Below, piece by piece: positions 36,432-49,510 of a DNA stretch of 64,000 nt (its first letter is position 1; each line of letters begins with the position of its first letter). The position numbers and the translations under genes were made by a program. This DNA comes from Chrysomallon squamiferum (taxonomy: Eukaryota > Mollusca > Gastropoda > Neomphalida > Peltospiridae), in assembly GCA_012295275.1 (NCBI GenBank), contig CM022672.1:19567394-19631393 (forward strand). Direction: 5' to 3'. The notes beneath the pieces are model-generated. The model did not search any database and was not told the DNA's origin. It saw only the letters and a program-made list of their open reading frames with translations.

Positions 36432-37990
36432 AAATGAAACATCTATGAAATATTTGTAAACATTTCTCAGAAAAAATAATATAGAAATAACTGTAAAAAT
36501 ATATTTGCCTCATAATCTAGTTTATACAGCAAAGCAACAATTGGTTATTATTATTATTATCTAACAAATGTTATCTGTTTTATAATGAATTAGCTACAGA
36601 TAAAGCAGACCTGTTTTGTTGAAGGTTTTTTTTTTACAGAAAATAATGTAACAATCTTTCTTTATTTCCTATTTTTGACCAACAAGTATATTTAGGATAC
36701 TATCAGCTTGTTATTTATTTTTGTTTTAATATTTTTACAGAATATATTTTCAGTACTTATTAATACTGAATGTAATTTTTGACATAATGAAATAATGTTA
36801 TTGTTATTTTTATGTGAAGGAAGGAATAGTAAGTGTAAACATTTCCTAGAACTGTTGTAAACAATTGTTTGGAAATAAAGCAGAGAGTTTTACTTTTAAA
36901 AAAACAGGGGATATGTTTACTTCGTAAACTTATAAAAAAAAACAAAAGCCACACTGGCAACATTATTGTTTTTAATTGTATTTAAAAAAAATAATAATAA
37001 TAAAAAAATAAAGCCTTGTAAGAGTTGTGATGCATTTTTACATGTTCAAATGTTTCCAAGAATTAGTAATATAGAAAGTAACGCATTTATATGTTCATGT
37101 TCATAGAAATGTAAACAGCACTGACTAAGCTATTTACTAAAATTGATGTGTCTTTATATTTAAACATGTGTCAGAGTTAATACCACAAACAAATGGATCC
37201 TACTCGTGAGCAAGGAGCTTTTTTTCTTATGTTATCTGTAAGCAAGAGGTGTGCATATGAGTGTGTCTGTCTGTCTGTGTGTGTGTGTGTGTTATCTCAT
37301 GTTTACATACATGTTTCTTGCTCACTAGCAACTGGCTCAATTTTCAACGTAGTGAAATTTTTGTCAACAGAAATATGACATGTCTTCATCTGTAAACAGT
37401 TTGGAGAATTGGTAATATTGAATTACTTGTAAATATGTGTACATTCTGCCTTATACAACAACAACAACAACTTATTTTGACACATTTTAGCATGATAAAG
37501 CATTTATTTTTTAAAGAAAATATAAAGAGTTTATTAAAAAAAAAAAAATTGTCCATGTAAATTAAAGAGCATATATAATAATTGGACTAACCTATAGCAT
37601 GGTTTTCTTTTGTCTATATTAATAAAAGTATATATATATATATATATATATATTTTTATGTATAATGTATGTATATGTATATAATTGGTAAGCTTTTTAT
37701 TTTATACATAAACAAAAGAGTAAATACATATATATATATATAATAACTGAACTAAAGTATAGTATGTATTTTTCCTGTTTTATGTATGTGTACATGCATA
37801 TACATATATCTATACATACATACACACACACATATATATAAGACATGTGCACACACACATATATACAAGACATGCTCACACACATATAGACAGACAGATA
37901 GACAGATAACTAACTTAACTACAGAGAGACAGATAATTGACTTAACTACAGAGTGTATTTTTTCTGTTTTGTAAGAAAGTAACTCGCTGA
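36205..37990. repeat. Diverged repeats and microsatellites
   Basis: AGAATTAGTAATA-type words followed by AACTGTAAAT recur near 36321, 36460, 37060 and 37403. A second loose family (ATAACTGAACTAAAGTATAG and variants, then TATTTTTTCTGTTTTGT) recurs near 37577, 37741 and 37931. A G-run of ten lies at about 36276-36285, and TA and CACATA tracts occupy 37628-37660 and 37785-37890. Confidence 0.45.
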
Positions 37991-38790
37991 TCACTTAGAA
38001 CTGTTGAACAGGTGTGTTGCTTGCAGCTGTTGCAGTGGATTTCCCCATTCAGATTAAACCATTTAAAAATCCTACACCGAACAACATTAATTGATAAAAA
38101 CAGAATATCCATCATTTTTTATTAATTATCAAAAACAGAAATGTCTGTCATTCATTCCATTAATTGTCACAGGCATGTAGCGTAGCTGATATTGGATTTG
38201 GTGAAGAAAAAAAAAAAGATTTTTTTTACTTGTTCTGATCTCGTATTTTGATTTATGAACATATTATGGCATAAATGTAAATGATGAAAGTAGTTGAATT
38301 TAAAACGATGAAAAAAAAAAAAAAAAAAATGTTTTTTTAATCTTTGTTTTTAATGGAATTTAAAAAAAAAAAAAATATGTGTATACATTTTTTTTTTTTT
38401 TTTTTTTTTTTTAAAATTTTAATTTCCATGATATTAAATAAAGAAATAAAAAATAAATCATTTGCTTTTTGGTTGCCTGTTTTACATGGCTTTTAAAAAA
38501 TGTTCTGGTTACACCTACAGCCACTTGTTCATAATTTAAAAAAAAAAAAAAAAAAAAAAATAAGGCAAAAAAAAATAAAAATTAGGTTCACTAAGGTTTC
38601 GGTGTTTGTTTTTTTGCGGAGAAAATAATGAAGCTTGTTTAAGGATATTGATATTATAAACACAGATTAGAAACACATTTGTGAAATGAGCATTTTCCAG
38701 TGGAGGAACATGTGTTGTTACAATTTGTGTGTTAATTTTACATCAAGTGACATCAACCGTAACCTGTATTTAGACTGTTTAACACTGCCT
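37991..38790. other. Intronic DNA with A and T runs
   Basis: Poly(A) and poly(T) tracts lie at about 38311-38330, 38390-38413 and 38539-38562. Nothing else seen. Confidence 0.55.
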
Positions 38791-38796
38791 TGAGTT

Positions 38797-38820
38797 TATA
38801 ATAATAATAATAACACTAAC

Positions 38821-38864
<44 letters not shown>

Positions 38865-39076
38865 CACTAACAATAATAATAATAATAGTAGTAGTAGTAA
38901 TAATAATAATAGTAATAATAGTAATAGTAATTTATTATATTAATAGAATTGATAAATATAAATGACAGTAGTAATAGCATTAATAGTATTAATAAGTCAG
39001 TAGTAGTAGTAGTAAGAGTATTACAAGTATTAATGATGATAATATAAATAAGTCTATGGCGATAACAGTAGTTGTT

Positions 39077-39118
<42 letters not shown>

Positions 39119-39325
39119 ATGAGTATTACAAGTATTAATGATGCTAATATTAATATCAGGAGTGATAACAGTAGTACTAATAACAATAATAAAAGTATTA
39201 ATATTATTAACAAGTTAGCAGTAGTACAAACAGTAGTTGTTTCTGTTGTAGCAGTAATAATAGCTGCAGTAGCAGTTGTTGTAATCATTGTAGCAGCAAT
39301 AATAAGTAGTAGTACTATTATAATA
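38797..39325. repeat. Compound AAT/AGT trinucleotide tract, about 530 bp
   Basis: (AAT)n with AAC and AGT blocks, a clean (AGT)n at about 39068-39118, then degenerate AGTAGC repeats. This is the longest trinucleotide region of the window; the long open frames on both strands are artefacts. Confidence 0.92.
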
Positions 39326-40117
39326 ATTGTTACTATAATGAAAGGAAAAAAAATAAAAACTGAAATTAAATAAGAATATGTATGTTTTATGTTTATATAT
39401 ATTGACATCTGTGTTTGTGTGTATGTTGGTGTGTTTGTATATTTGTATATTTGTGTGTTTATATGTTTGTGTGTTTGTGTTTGTATATTTGTGTGAGTGT
39501 TGCTGAGTTTGTAAACATGTGGCAGTGTGTATCTTGTGTGTGTCTGTATGTGTGTTAAATCATATATTTTGGGATAAATTTATTATCTACTGCCTAATGT
39601 ATTGAAATTATAACTGGTATAAATTTGGCAGAAAGTTACTTACAACTGTCTCAAGCAATATTATGAATATTTCTTTTAAAAAAAAGTCTGGAAAATAATG
39701 CATGTGATATACACACAGGTATATTATATATAGAGCTAAGTGCAATATTCAACAATAGCTGCTTATTTAACATGATACAGTCATACTTCAAAAGGAAATG
39801 TTGAAGGTAGCCCTTTGTTTGTGTTTGGAAGTAATACCCAGAGGAAAAGTATCAGAGATAATTTTTATTCAGTCAAAACAATAAATGTAGTGTTTGTGAC
39901 CAGAAGAAGAAAAAAAGAAAAAAGCAGAAGAAGAAGAAGAAGAAAGTTTTAACACAGTCAAAGTTTATGGAGGAAGAGGCCAGATTTGTGTGATGATGTG
40001 TTATAGTTAGTTCTTCAGATTTCATCAAGATGTTCACCTAGTATTCCGAGTGGTTCAATGCAAGATGTAGCTCTGTGATGTTTGCTCACTCATCAGTTCA
40101 TATAGTGTAAAGAGACG

Positions 40118-40238
<121 letters not shown>

Positions 40239-40359
40239 GTTTAAATTGGTTCAATACAGGTTTTTCACACTTACAGACCTGTTCTGCATTTAAAAATGTT
40301 ACCATTTTCAAACATTCATTCACAGGTTATAACAAAAACAAATCAACTGTGTGGAGAAC

Positions 40360-40823
40360 AGAAGAAAAAAAAAAAAAAAAAAAAAAAAAGATTGTTTATT
40401 GGCATAACATTATCATCCATTTCTGATCACTGTATTTATCTATGTGTTCCATTCCGAGCATCATCGTTCACTTCAGCTGCCATATTTATCTGCAGAATCC
40501 ATTAAGACACTTTTTTTCCTTTTCTTTAAATAATTTTGTCTTCTTCACTGATCTGATTTGTGACATGTGATTTGTTATGTTGGGATAAACACAGACCGAG
40601 ACACTGCAAGTCCTATTAACATCCATAATTGTGTGATGTCATGCCAAATTCTTAATGATTGTTGTAGAAACATGTACTTTACAAAACGAGGTCACTTAAA
40701 TGACAGCTAATTTGAAAAAAAAAAAAAAAAAAAAAAAAGAATAAAAAAAAAAAACCATTTTTTTTTTGGTTGACTTCAAGGATATTTAAAGTACAGTTGT
40801 CAAACAAAATTAGATATTTTAAA

Positions 40824-40859
<36 letters not shown>

Positions 40860-41016
40860 CATTGGACTGCAGTTTTGTTTGGTGTTATACTTACATTTGT
40901 CTGTAGACCTGTGTGTGTGTGTGTGCAAAGAAAAGGTGTAACACAATTAATTAATATTTCAGGGTGTATGTTACAACATCTTCTTAGAAATGTTGTATAA
41001 TGAGGTTAGAAAAAAA

Positions 41017-41050
<34 letters not shown>

Positions 41051-42460
41051 TTTTATTTTTTTTTTCACCAGGTAAATAAAAAAAACCCCACAATATTTGC
41101 TGTAGTATATCAGTTTATAAATGTATATAACACAAAGCTTAGAGGGGAAAAAAAACACCAATGGAACCCCCCCCCAAAGAAATTCTTGAGAAGCGTACAT
41201 ATTTGTTTTATCTGTAAAGAGAATTCAACATTTACCACATTGCCTTGTAATCCCATCATTCATTTTCATTGTTTTTATATTTTTATTTATTTTTATCATT
41301 CAGTCTTTGTGGCTTCTTTTGTTCACAGCAGTAACATAATGTCTGTGGGTTTTTTTTCTTTCTTTTTTCGTCTTGTAAAATGTGTTTTGTGTAAATAAAT
41401 AAAGAAAACAAAAATAAGTTAAACTAACAGACCTTTCAATATTTTTGTGCATTTTAAATCACTCGTTTGTTTAATTTTTAAAAAAATATAACTTTCAGAA
41501 GTTAATTTTAATTTTAAAAAAACTAGAAAAATATTTCAGTAACATTTAAAATAAGTAAGTCAAAAGAGAAAAATAAAAATGAAAAGCAGAAAAGAGGTTT
41601 TTGTGAGCAAGAATATTCCTATTATTTAGTTTTATTTCATTTTTTAAAAATTTTCAAATTCAAGATTTGTTTTCCTTTTGACTAAAATTTCAACAAAGGG
41701 AAATGGTTTTAGAATTACATTTTTTTATTTCAGAAGTGGTTTATTTATAAAAACAACAAACTAAAATTATCAAAAAAAAAAAAAAAATAATAAAGTAAAA
41801 AATCCCAAAACAATCAAAGTAGAATAATAATGATGATATTTATAAAAAAATAAAAATAAAAATAAAAATGAAAAAATAAAAATAAAAATAAAAATAAAAA
41901 TAAAAATAAAATAAAAATATATAAAAGAATAATTTTTGTGGAATGTTTTGCATTTTATTATTTAAGTTTACTCAGCTTTTATTTTAAAACAAATTAACCT
42001 TGTTTTTTTTTCTAGAACAGTTGTCTGAGAACTGTAAATTGACATCCCTGGAAAAATACATTAAATTCCACCAAAGTAAAAAAAAAAAAATTAAAATTAA
42101 AAAAAAAAATAACCTTAAAAAAATGTAACTGAGAATTTCTTATTTTCTTATTTAATTTTACTCTACTTTCAACTGCAAGATAAGTTTTCTCTTTGTTTTT
42201 CTTGTTGGTTTTTTTTTAAACAAGTGTAACTGTTTGCGATTTTTTACATGGAGAAAGTACATTAAATTTTATACTTTTTATTGTTTATTTAATTTTACTT
42301 AACTTTCAGTTCTTGATTACACCTCAGTTTTTAAATGTTTCCATGTGAGAAATGTAATTTAACATGAGGAATGAATTTAAAACACTTAAAAAATTAAAAA
42401 AGATAAAATTAGACAACAAAAATATAGCATTAATACATTTTTTAAATGAAATGAAATGAA

Positions 42461-42511
<51 letters not shown>

Positions 42512-42884
42512 AAAAAAGAAAGAAAGAAAAAAGCTGAAGAAAATTAAAAAAAAAAAAAGATAAAAAAAAAACCACAAACAAAATATATAAATAAAATATT
42601 TAAAAAAAAATACTTTTTTTTTTTTTTTTTTTTTTTGGGGATACAGAAATAGAGTATTTCCAGTATTTCATTATATTACTTTAAGTAATCTTCTTATTTA
42701 TTTATTTTTTTTTTTTTTATCTACCCTCTTTATCAAAAAAACCTAATCAGACAGCCTAACACAGAGTATCAGTTTTTATTAACACAAGTATAAAAATAAA
42801 ATAAAACTAAAAAAAAAATAAAAAATTCTCTGTAAAGATAGAACAGGTATATCCAGAGAAAGGAAAAAAAAAAAAAAAAAAAGG

Positions 42885-42918
<34 letters not shown>

Positions 42919-43030
42919 TGCCTGTTGTAGGCGTCAGAAACTAATTGTAAATCCACATCTGTATTATGTTGCTCTATCTGCATTGTGACATTTGATCAAT
43001 TGTATGTGACATTTTGACTGAGGTCTCCAC
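40360..43030. repeat. A/T homopolymer-rich intron segment
   Basis: Long A-runs lie at about 40367-40389, 40714-40738, 40830-40854 and 41010-41033; AAAAT/AAATA repeats at 41845-41920; (AAAT)n at 42457-42510; an A-run with one GG break at 42867-42917; and a T-run at about 42613-42636. Spacing of A-runs near 40714-41033 hints at duplicated A-rich segments. No exon found. Confidence 0.7.
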
Positions 43031-44081
43031 ATCATTAATTCTGTTCTGTTGTTACGCACACAGTGCTGCGCTGTTACAAATACACATGAGAAATGCACAC
43101 GCGGTAGCACAGTACAGCGTGTATCACTTGATACCCAGTTGATACCCAGAGTATCAGGTTGAAAACTGCTCGTTGTTTAAGAACAAGTTAAAAGTCTGAA
43201 GAGCTGTTTAGTGTTGTCGTAGTTGTTGATGTGGTTGTTGTGGTTTGTTGTTGTTGATTCATTTTGTGATCTGTATAAATAATTTGGATTTTAAGTACAT
43301 TTTAATTGTGCACGTGAGTGTGTGTGTGTGTGCACGTGTGAGTGTGTGTGATAATGAATTTATGTATTGTATTTTAAGAGTGTGTTTGTGTGTGCATGTT
43401 TGTGAATGTTAATGTGTGTGTATGTTCGTGTTTGTTTTAGTGTGAGTGTGTGTGAATCTGTATGTATATGATGTTCGTTGTCTGTGTACAGTAACATCAA
43501 TGTGAAGCTTTTTCCATTTAATTTTAAAAGTTTCCTTCAGAGTGTCATTTGATTTTAATAGTTTCTATAAACGTAAACTGTGTGATTTTTATAAACATTT
43601 TCATTGTTTGATATTTACATCAAACTGAACAACTGAAACAAACTAAAAAATATTCAATTTGTAACAAAAATCTGTGTCTTATCTTAGCTTGTTCTTCAGA
43701 GTCTTTGTTTTAATTTATCATTTAATTCTTGTTTTTGTTCAGTCATTTCTTTCTTCTTTCCTTTCTGGTTGTTTTTCTTTCTTTTCATTTATTCATTTGT
43801 ATTCTTTCTTTCCATTCATTCATTCATCCTTTTCCTTTTTGCTCTTTTCTGATTTCATTTCTTTCTTTATTTTGTTCATTATTATATTTACCTTGCCTTC
43901 CTTTTCTTTATCTTTCAGACTTCTTTCATAATTAATTTTCTGTCTGTATATGTATATATATATATTTTTTGTTTTAATAATATCATTTTAAAGTTATATA
44001 GTATACATGCCTACACACACACACACAGTATGTATTTTATTTTAATTACATTTTAAAACAGTTACGTTTTTCTTTCAACAG
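43031..44081. other. Intron 3' end before the betaglycan-like exon
   Basis: The part at 43040-43260 is less AT-rich and contains GATACCCAGTTGATACCCAG. GT-rich words follow at 43310-43460 and pyrimidine-rich DNA at 43680-43930. The acceptor TTTTCTTTCAACAG ends at 44081. Confidence 0.5.
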
Positions 44082-44303
44082 TTCCACGATCAAAGGCACG
44101 TTGTTCCATTGCGTCCCCATTTGACTCGACCTTCGTGACTGCCTACCTGACGCACTACATATCGGGCCAAGGCTGCACATCAAACGAAACAACACCAACG
44201 TTGCAGGAGGTGCACGTCATCAATCTCAGGTCATCGACATCACAGTCGGAGCAGAGCAGACGACTTCAAGTTTCACTCAGAATCGAACCCCAGACTTCAG
44301 CAG
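44082..44303 (+). CDS. Gene 2: betaglycan (TGFBR3)-like orphan domain, first exon
   Basis: The exon is 222 nt with acceptor TTTCTTTCAACAG and donor GCAG|GTTAGC, phase 1 at both ends, free of repeats and clearly GC-richer than its surroundings. The translation starts VPRSKARCSIASPFDS, continues with TAYLTHYISGQGC, then LQEVHVINLR. From memory, the N-terminal orphan domain of vertebrate betaglycan has the same order: a Cys near the start, about 20 residues, a Gly-Cys, then QEVHVLNLR. The Cys pair and the QEVHV.NLR strand are the diagnostic points. Betaglycan and endoglin bind TGF-beta-family ligands through this domain and present them to signalling receptors; the ZP domain, transmembrane segment and short tail expected C-terminally are not in the window. 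Endoglin-like identity is an alternative, but the motif favours betaglycan. Confidence 0.85.
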
Positions 44304-45590
44304 GTTAGCTGTGTTTTAATAATGGTTCGAGTGGATTTGGGTTGGGTTGGGTGTGGAAAGGGGAAGGTTTTTGGTTTTGAATAATAAGTTAGACATGTAT
44401 TAAAGATGGCACTGAAAGACGGAAGGTATTCACGTTTTAGAAATTAATAATTTTTAAAGAATATAAATGTGTGTGTGTGTGTGTGTGTGTGTGTCTCTGT
44501 GTGTGTGTTTTTGAATTAATAATAAATCTCTCCGGTCTATCCACAAAAAAAAATAAAAAAATTATAAAACCAAACAGATATTAACAAAAAAGACACATGT
44601 GCTTAAATGTTAGATAGATATATCTTTTTATTTATTTTTATTTTATTTTATTTATGATGTTGCTAAATCAGTCAGTTTTATATTTTCATTAATAAAATAT
44701 ATTTTGAGCATAGGTTAAGTATTGTGGGTTAATATTTAGATGACTAGATAAAACAGAAGGTTTACAATTTTTTTTTTTTTTTTAATGTTTCCTTTAAAAA
44801 ATTCATTTATAATGGATCTCAATGATTTTTATCTGTCTGCCAGCTGTCCTGAATGATTGCTTTATTTTAAAAGAAGAAATTAATGATTTACTCACTGACT
44901 GATAATTTTGTCTGAACTGGATGGAGTCAAACTCAATTAAAGTGCTCTGTTTTTTAGATTTTTTTTTGATTTTTTTTTTCCACCTACAGTCCAGTGAGTG
45001 GTTAAACTTTCAGTAATGGTGATTTTCATAAATAACAATAAACATTTTTTTAAAAGAAAAATGTTTGATCTGTTTTCTGTCCATCCATTCATTCATTCAT
45101 CTTTCATTTCAACTGTGGAATCCATCCATCTTTATTTTAAAAGTCAGTTTTTCATCCATCGATCATTTATTTTAATTCATCCATCTGTCCTACTGCTCAT
45201 CCATCCATCCATTCGTCCATCCATCTATCCATCCATCTTTCATCCATTCATCTATCTGTCCATTGATCTATCATCCATCCATCCATCTATCCATCCATCT
45301 TTTCATCCATTCATCCATCTATCCATTGATCCATCCATCCATTTATTCATCCATTCATCCATCTATCCATCCATCTTTTCATCCATTCATCCATCCGTCC
45401 ATTGATCCATCATCCATCAGTCCATCTATCCATCCATCCATTCATCCATTCATCCATCTATCCATCCATCTATCCATCCATCTATTCATCCATTCACCTA
45501 TCCATCTATCCATCCATCTATTCATCCATTCATCCATCTGTCCATGCAGTGCTGTGTTACTAAGGCTTTTGTGTGTTGTATTTTTTCCAG
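44304..45590. repeat. Intron with (GT)n and (ATCC)n tracts
   Basis: (GT)n lies at about 44469-44510 and a T-run at 44768-44783. CATCCATC-type tetranucleotide repeats fill 45080-45545 and create two long Pro/His/Ser-rich false frames that run into the next exon. Confidence 0.9.
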
Positions 45591-45715
45591 AGAAGGAGCG
45601 TGATTACCCGGAATACTGGAAGCCACTGATATTTATCCTCAACTCGGATGTTGCTGTTCGGTGGAAGGTTGAAGTGTTTGGGATGCCGGTCACACGGTCA
45701 CGCCATCTGTTTGTG
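45591..45715 (+). CDS. Gene 2: betaglycan-like orphan domain, second exon
   Basis: The acceptor TTTTTTCCAG ends at 45590 and the donor is GTG|GTAAGTGAG. It enters in phase 1, matching the previous exon, and leaves in phase 0. The 41 whole codons include [20 protein letters not shown] and SRHLFV. This follows the betaglycan pattern recalled for the same place: a strand like VVFLLNS, a Trp a few residues on, then SRLFLV. Together with the preceding exon it gives about 115 residues of the first half of the orphan region. The next exon should supply a Ser-Glu-rich turn and was not found up to 64000, so the gene is cut by the window edge or has a very long intron here. Confidence 0.85.
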
Positions 45716-45816
45716 GTAAGTGAGATCTTCATACCAGCCAGTTCACTGTACTCTGCGCCAAAAGTCAAGGTCACCAGCTTTACATGCTCTGTGTGTGTAT
45801 GTATGTGTATATATGT

Positions 45817-45848
<32 letters not shown>

Positions 45849-47010
45849 CTAAATACACAAGCATATGTATATATATATATGCACACATACACAAACACAC
45901 TCATTGGACACTGTTTTCATTAGTGATAGCAATTTCGAACAGAAGAGTTCTTTTTTGCGTGCAAGTGATTAATATTGGAGTCATTTCAAAAGTAATACTT
46001 TATCCTTGACCCACAAAATCCAGTTTCTTGGCAGCAAATTGTTAACATATTTTTTTTTTAAATTTTTTTTTTTTTTTTTTTTTATATAAAACAAATTCTC
46101 CTCATAGCAAGATTTATGTACATATCAGATGGATGACCTTGGCTTTATGTAAAGTTAATATAATTTGTGTGTGTGTGTGTTTTTGTTTAGTTGTGCGACC
46201 TTCAGGATCTTTTTCCATAATTTGTACTATTTGAAATTGTAATTTAATTTTATTTTGTTCACCTTCTTTGTTATTATTTTATAAACTGATCCTCTCATTT
46301 TTTTCACAGTCATCTTTGTAATATGAAAAATTGGTACAAAATCCCATCATCATTAGTGAACACACACACAGACAGATAGATAACACAGAACTAGTATAAA
46401 AGATATTTCTATCATTCAGCCTCTGTGATTGTCCAAGACAAAACAAACTGACAGCATTTTAATCCTTCATAATGGGATTGTTTGTTCTTTTGTGTATCAG
46501 ATTCGAGAACAATTTCAATACCTTTTACAGTTAAAAGCCAGAAATAGCAAAAACAGCCGTTACAAAATTCTAAGGACATTGTTTTTCTTCATCATTATTT
46601 CTGGTTGTTGTTGTAGTTGTGGTGGTTGTGGTCATTTTCCTAATTGCAGAAAGTTTCCATTACTAACGAGCGATAATTAAATATTTATGATTTCTGTAAT
46701 AATAATAATAATAATAATAAAAAAAATAATAATTTTTTTTTTTCTTTTTTTATCTGGTATCAGGCACAGTGTTATCATTGTTAAGGTAGAATATTCCATT
46801 ACCTGTGTTTCCTGTTCATTGTGTTTAATGTTTGCTCTGATAACAGGAGTGGATAGGAAATTTACCATTTCTGGTCAAGTAGCAAGCGTAAAATCACACA
46901 CCTGGCAAACAGTGCTGTATAATATTCTGTTGGTGTCATGGTGATAGAACAGTAGGTAACTCATGGATTTTTTTTTTTTTTTTTTTTTAAATTAATAACA
47001 AACATTTTCC
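45716..47010. other. Start of last intron; read-through frame to 46009
   Basis: If the donor is not used, the exon frame stays open for another 97 codons and stops at TGA 46007-46009, passing through CACA and TATA repeats (45820-45900). A T-run lies at 46052-46083, (AAT)n at 46698-46722 and another T-run at 46969-46988. No further exon recognised. Confidence 0.5.
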
Positions 47011-47345
47011 ATATCTCTGTGACTTCATCTATCCATCACTCATCCATTTATCTAAACATCCATCTATCCATCACTCATCCATTTATCTAAACATCCATCT
47101 ATCCATCATTCATCCATTTATCTAAACATTCACGTATCCACCATCCATCCATTTATCTAAACATCCATCTCTATCCATCATCCATCCATTTATCTAAACA
47201 TCCATCTATCCATCATTCATCATTCATCCACCCTTTTATCATTCATTTCCTTATCTAAAAATCATTCATCCGTCTGTACGACCATTCATCCAGTTGTCAT
47301 TCATTCATTTATCCACCATCCATTCATCCATTCCTCCATTTGAAC
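47011..47345. repeat. Higher-order (ATCC/ATTT) array, about 48-60 bp units
   Basis: CATCTATCCATCACTCATCC followed by ATTTATCTAAACAT is repeated five times at first, with decay to loose ATTCATCC words after 47220. Confidence 0.85.
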
Positions 47346-47910
47346 ATTCCCACAAAGTCTTGTTTATTTTTTCATTTATTATGAAGGAACAAGGAAGGAA
47401 CAAGTCAGTCAGTCTGTATGGTTCATTCATTCACCCCAAGTTGTTAAACTTACCAAAAAAATCATCTACCCTACTTTTTTGATGATTGAAAAGTCACCAC
47501 ATATAAGAGTAATTACAACTTATAGTATGTAAATGATTGATTAGAGATTTAATCAGAAATTGGAAACCCACAGGAGTAGTAATTGTAGTAGGTTTCTCAT
47601 CTCATATATGTATCATTAGAAAATCATTTAACGACAACAGATATATAGATTTGTTTTTAACATCTCCTTTGTTTTTTGTTGTTTTTGTTTTCATTTGAAA
47701 GGCACCATGTTCTGAAACCACTGTCTGTATGATTTCAGTTCTGTTCTTGCACTTTTAATTTACAATAAATTTTTCTTTTTATAACTAGATTATTATTATT
47801 TTTTAATTCCATATTGTTACTGTGCATCAAAAAATATATGTATTTTTATGTCCGGTATATTGTCAGCATAAATCACTGCCTTTCACACTCATATTTTTAA
47901 ATGATGGTAC

Positions 47911-48118
47911 ATTGTTTGATAAAGGTAGTTAGAATGGGATATCATGTGGATTATTCCAAAAAAATAAGTCTACTGTCACGCAGTATGCTTGTGAAGCATT
48001 GAAAGCATAAACGAATGTGTGTTTGTTGATCGCATTTTGATGCGACACACTTTTGTTTGATGACATTGATATTAGATTGTTTGATAACCAGAGGTATTTA
48101 GAATGGGATATCATGTGA
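47911..48118. repeat. Spaced direct repeat, about 40 bp, 165 bp apart
   Basis: ATTGTTTGATAAAGGTAGTT then AGAATGGGATATCATGTG at 47911-47948 recurs as ATTGTTTGATAACCAGAGGT then ATTTAGAATGGGATATCATGTG at 48076-48117. It may be the ends of a small duplicated unit or a short mobile element with direct terminal sequences. Confidence 0.6.
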
Positions 48119-48586
48119 GACAGAGTCATTTCTGATAATAAAAACATTGTTTATAGATGACATTTTTTGGCTACAACATACTTTCAATGGCACTTTAAAT
48201 TTTAAAAATATTTCTTGTAGCCGTATCTTGAAAGAACTCAACATAAACCAGCATTTAGCATATTAGCACATGGTAAGAAATAATTCTTAGTTGGTTAGTT
48301 GTTTTTTATTTACAAGCCGAAAGTCAAGAAGACAAAAAGCACAGATTTGTAATAAAGGTTAATTTAAATTCATTCTTTCCTATGTTTGGTTAATCATTTA
48401 CCCATTCATTAATTTTTATACTTTTCCAAATATTCGTAAATTGAAGGAATGGTAAAGAATTTAAATCCGTCGATTTCTTCTTTCAGCATATCCACATGTA
48501 TCCATATGTCTGTACAGATTGGACTTTATTTGACATTCCTTTTCTTGTATCTTTGTAAATCTGTCTGTCTTTTCTCTCTATATCTT

Positions 48587-48589
<3 letters not shown>

Positions 48590-48632
<43 letters not shown>

Positions 48633-48702
48633 ATACACACACACACACACACATATATACAAACACACACGAACATATATATATATATATATATATAACT
48701 GT
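48590..48702. repeat. (CT)n, (CA)n and (TA)n cluster
   Basis: Three adjacent dinucleotide tracts; another CA/GT pair lies at 49020-49090. Confidence 0.9.
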
Positions 48703-49184
48703 ATTATATGTAAATTTTTTATTTTAATTTTACAGCTGTTCCTATTTAACATGCTAGGGTATTGTTTACAGCATAACCCAATATGTTTATGTTATTTCAC
48801 ATTCACCAACACATTGCATTCTCACTGATCATTAATCTTTATTGGCTTCGTGCACTTTAAACCAACTCTTTCATTAATATAAAGTATTCTTTTTTTTTTC
48901 ACTTTGTTTGTTATTCCTTTTATTTTTTATTTTTTTTTTCTATCACTATTTATATCAGTGTTACAAGAAGAAAGGAAACATTTTTTTTTTACAACTTCTG
49001 AATATTGATGTTAATAACAGACACACACACACACACACACTGCATGTATATGTGTGTGTGCATGTATGTGTGTGTGTGTGTGTGTGTGTTTGTGTATGAT
49101 TAAGATTTTAACAGGTGTGTTGCAGCATACAGATGTTTGAAAATGAATATCATATTTAAAAATTATTTCTTTTATAGTGGTTTA

Positions 49185-49510
49185 TAAATGTTCACATGAA
49201 TAACATTTCATTATGCAAGTGAGTGTAAATTCATTTATATTATTATTTTCTTATATTATGTAAGAAAATACTGTCATTTTTATATATATATTTTATTAAA
49301 ACAATGAAAAAATATTCACTTTTATATGTTATTTTATTATGCATGTGAATAAATATTCACATTTATGTTTGATTAATTTAGTAAAAATTCACATTTTAGT
49401 ATTTTATTATACTAGTGTACATTTGCACTTACGTATCAATTTATTATACTAGTTAATACTGACATTTATATATTATTTTATTAAAACAATGAGTGAATGT
49501 ATTTCTGTAT
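49185..49510. repeat. Degenerate 50-60 bp tandem array
   Basis: Units with TTCACATTTATAT..TATTTTATTATGC.(A/T)GTGAATAAA recur about six times with heavy divergence. Two perfect copies of CTAGATGTGTCCCTTTATCC follow at about 49634 and 49654. Confidence 0.55.

Noticed and set aside
44998-45600. Open frames rich in Pro, His and Ser in front of the exon at 45591
   Set aside because: They are (ATCC)n repeats. A good acceptor at 45590 and the betaglycan match start only after it.
46854-46940. Possible exon after GATAACAG at about 46848
   Set aside because: The phase needed after 45715 gives a stop within a dozen codons; other frames do not match the receptor.
48221-48272. Exon-like 52-nt segment with acceptor TTTCTTGTAG and donor GTAAGA, phase 0 in
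   Set aside because: Its phase fits the exon ending at 45715, but the 17 residues do not resemble the betaglycan sequence expected next and the length is small, so chance is likely.
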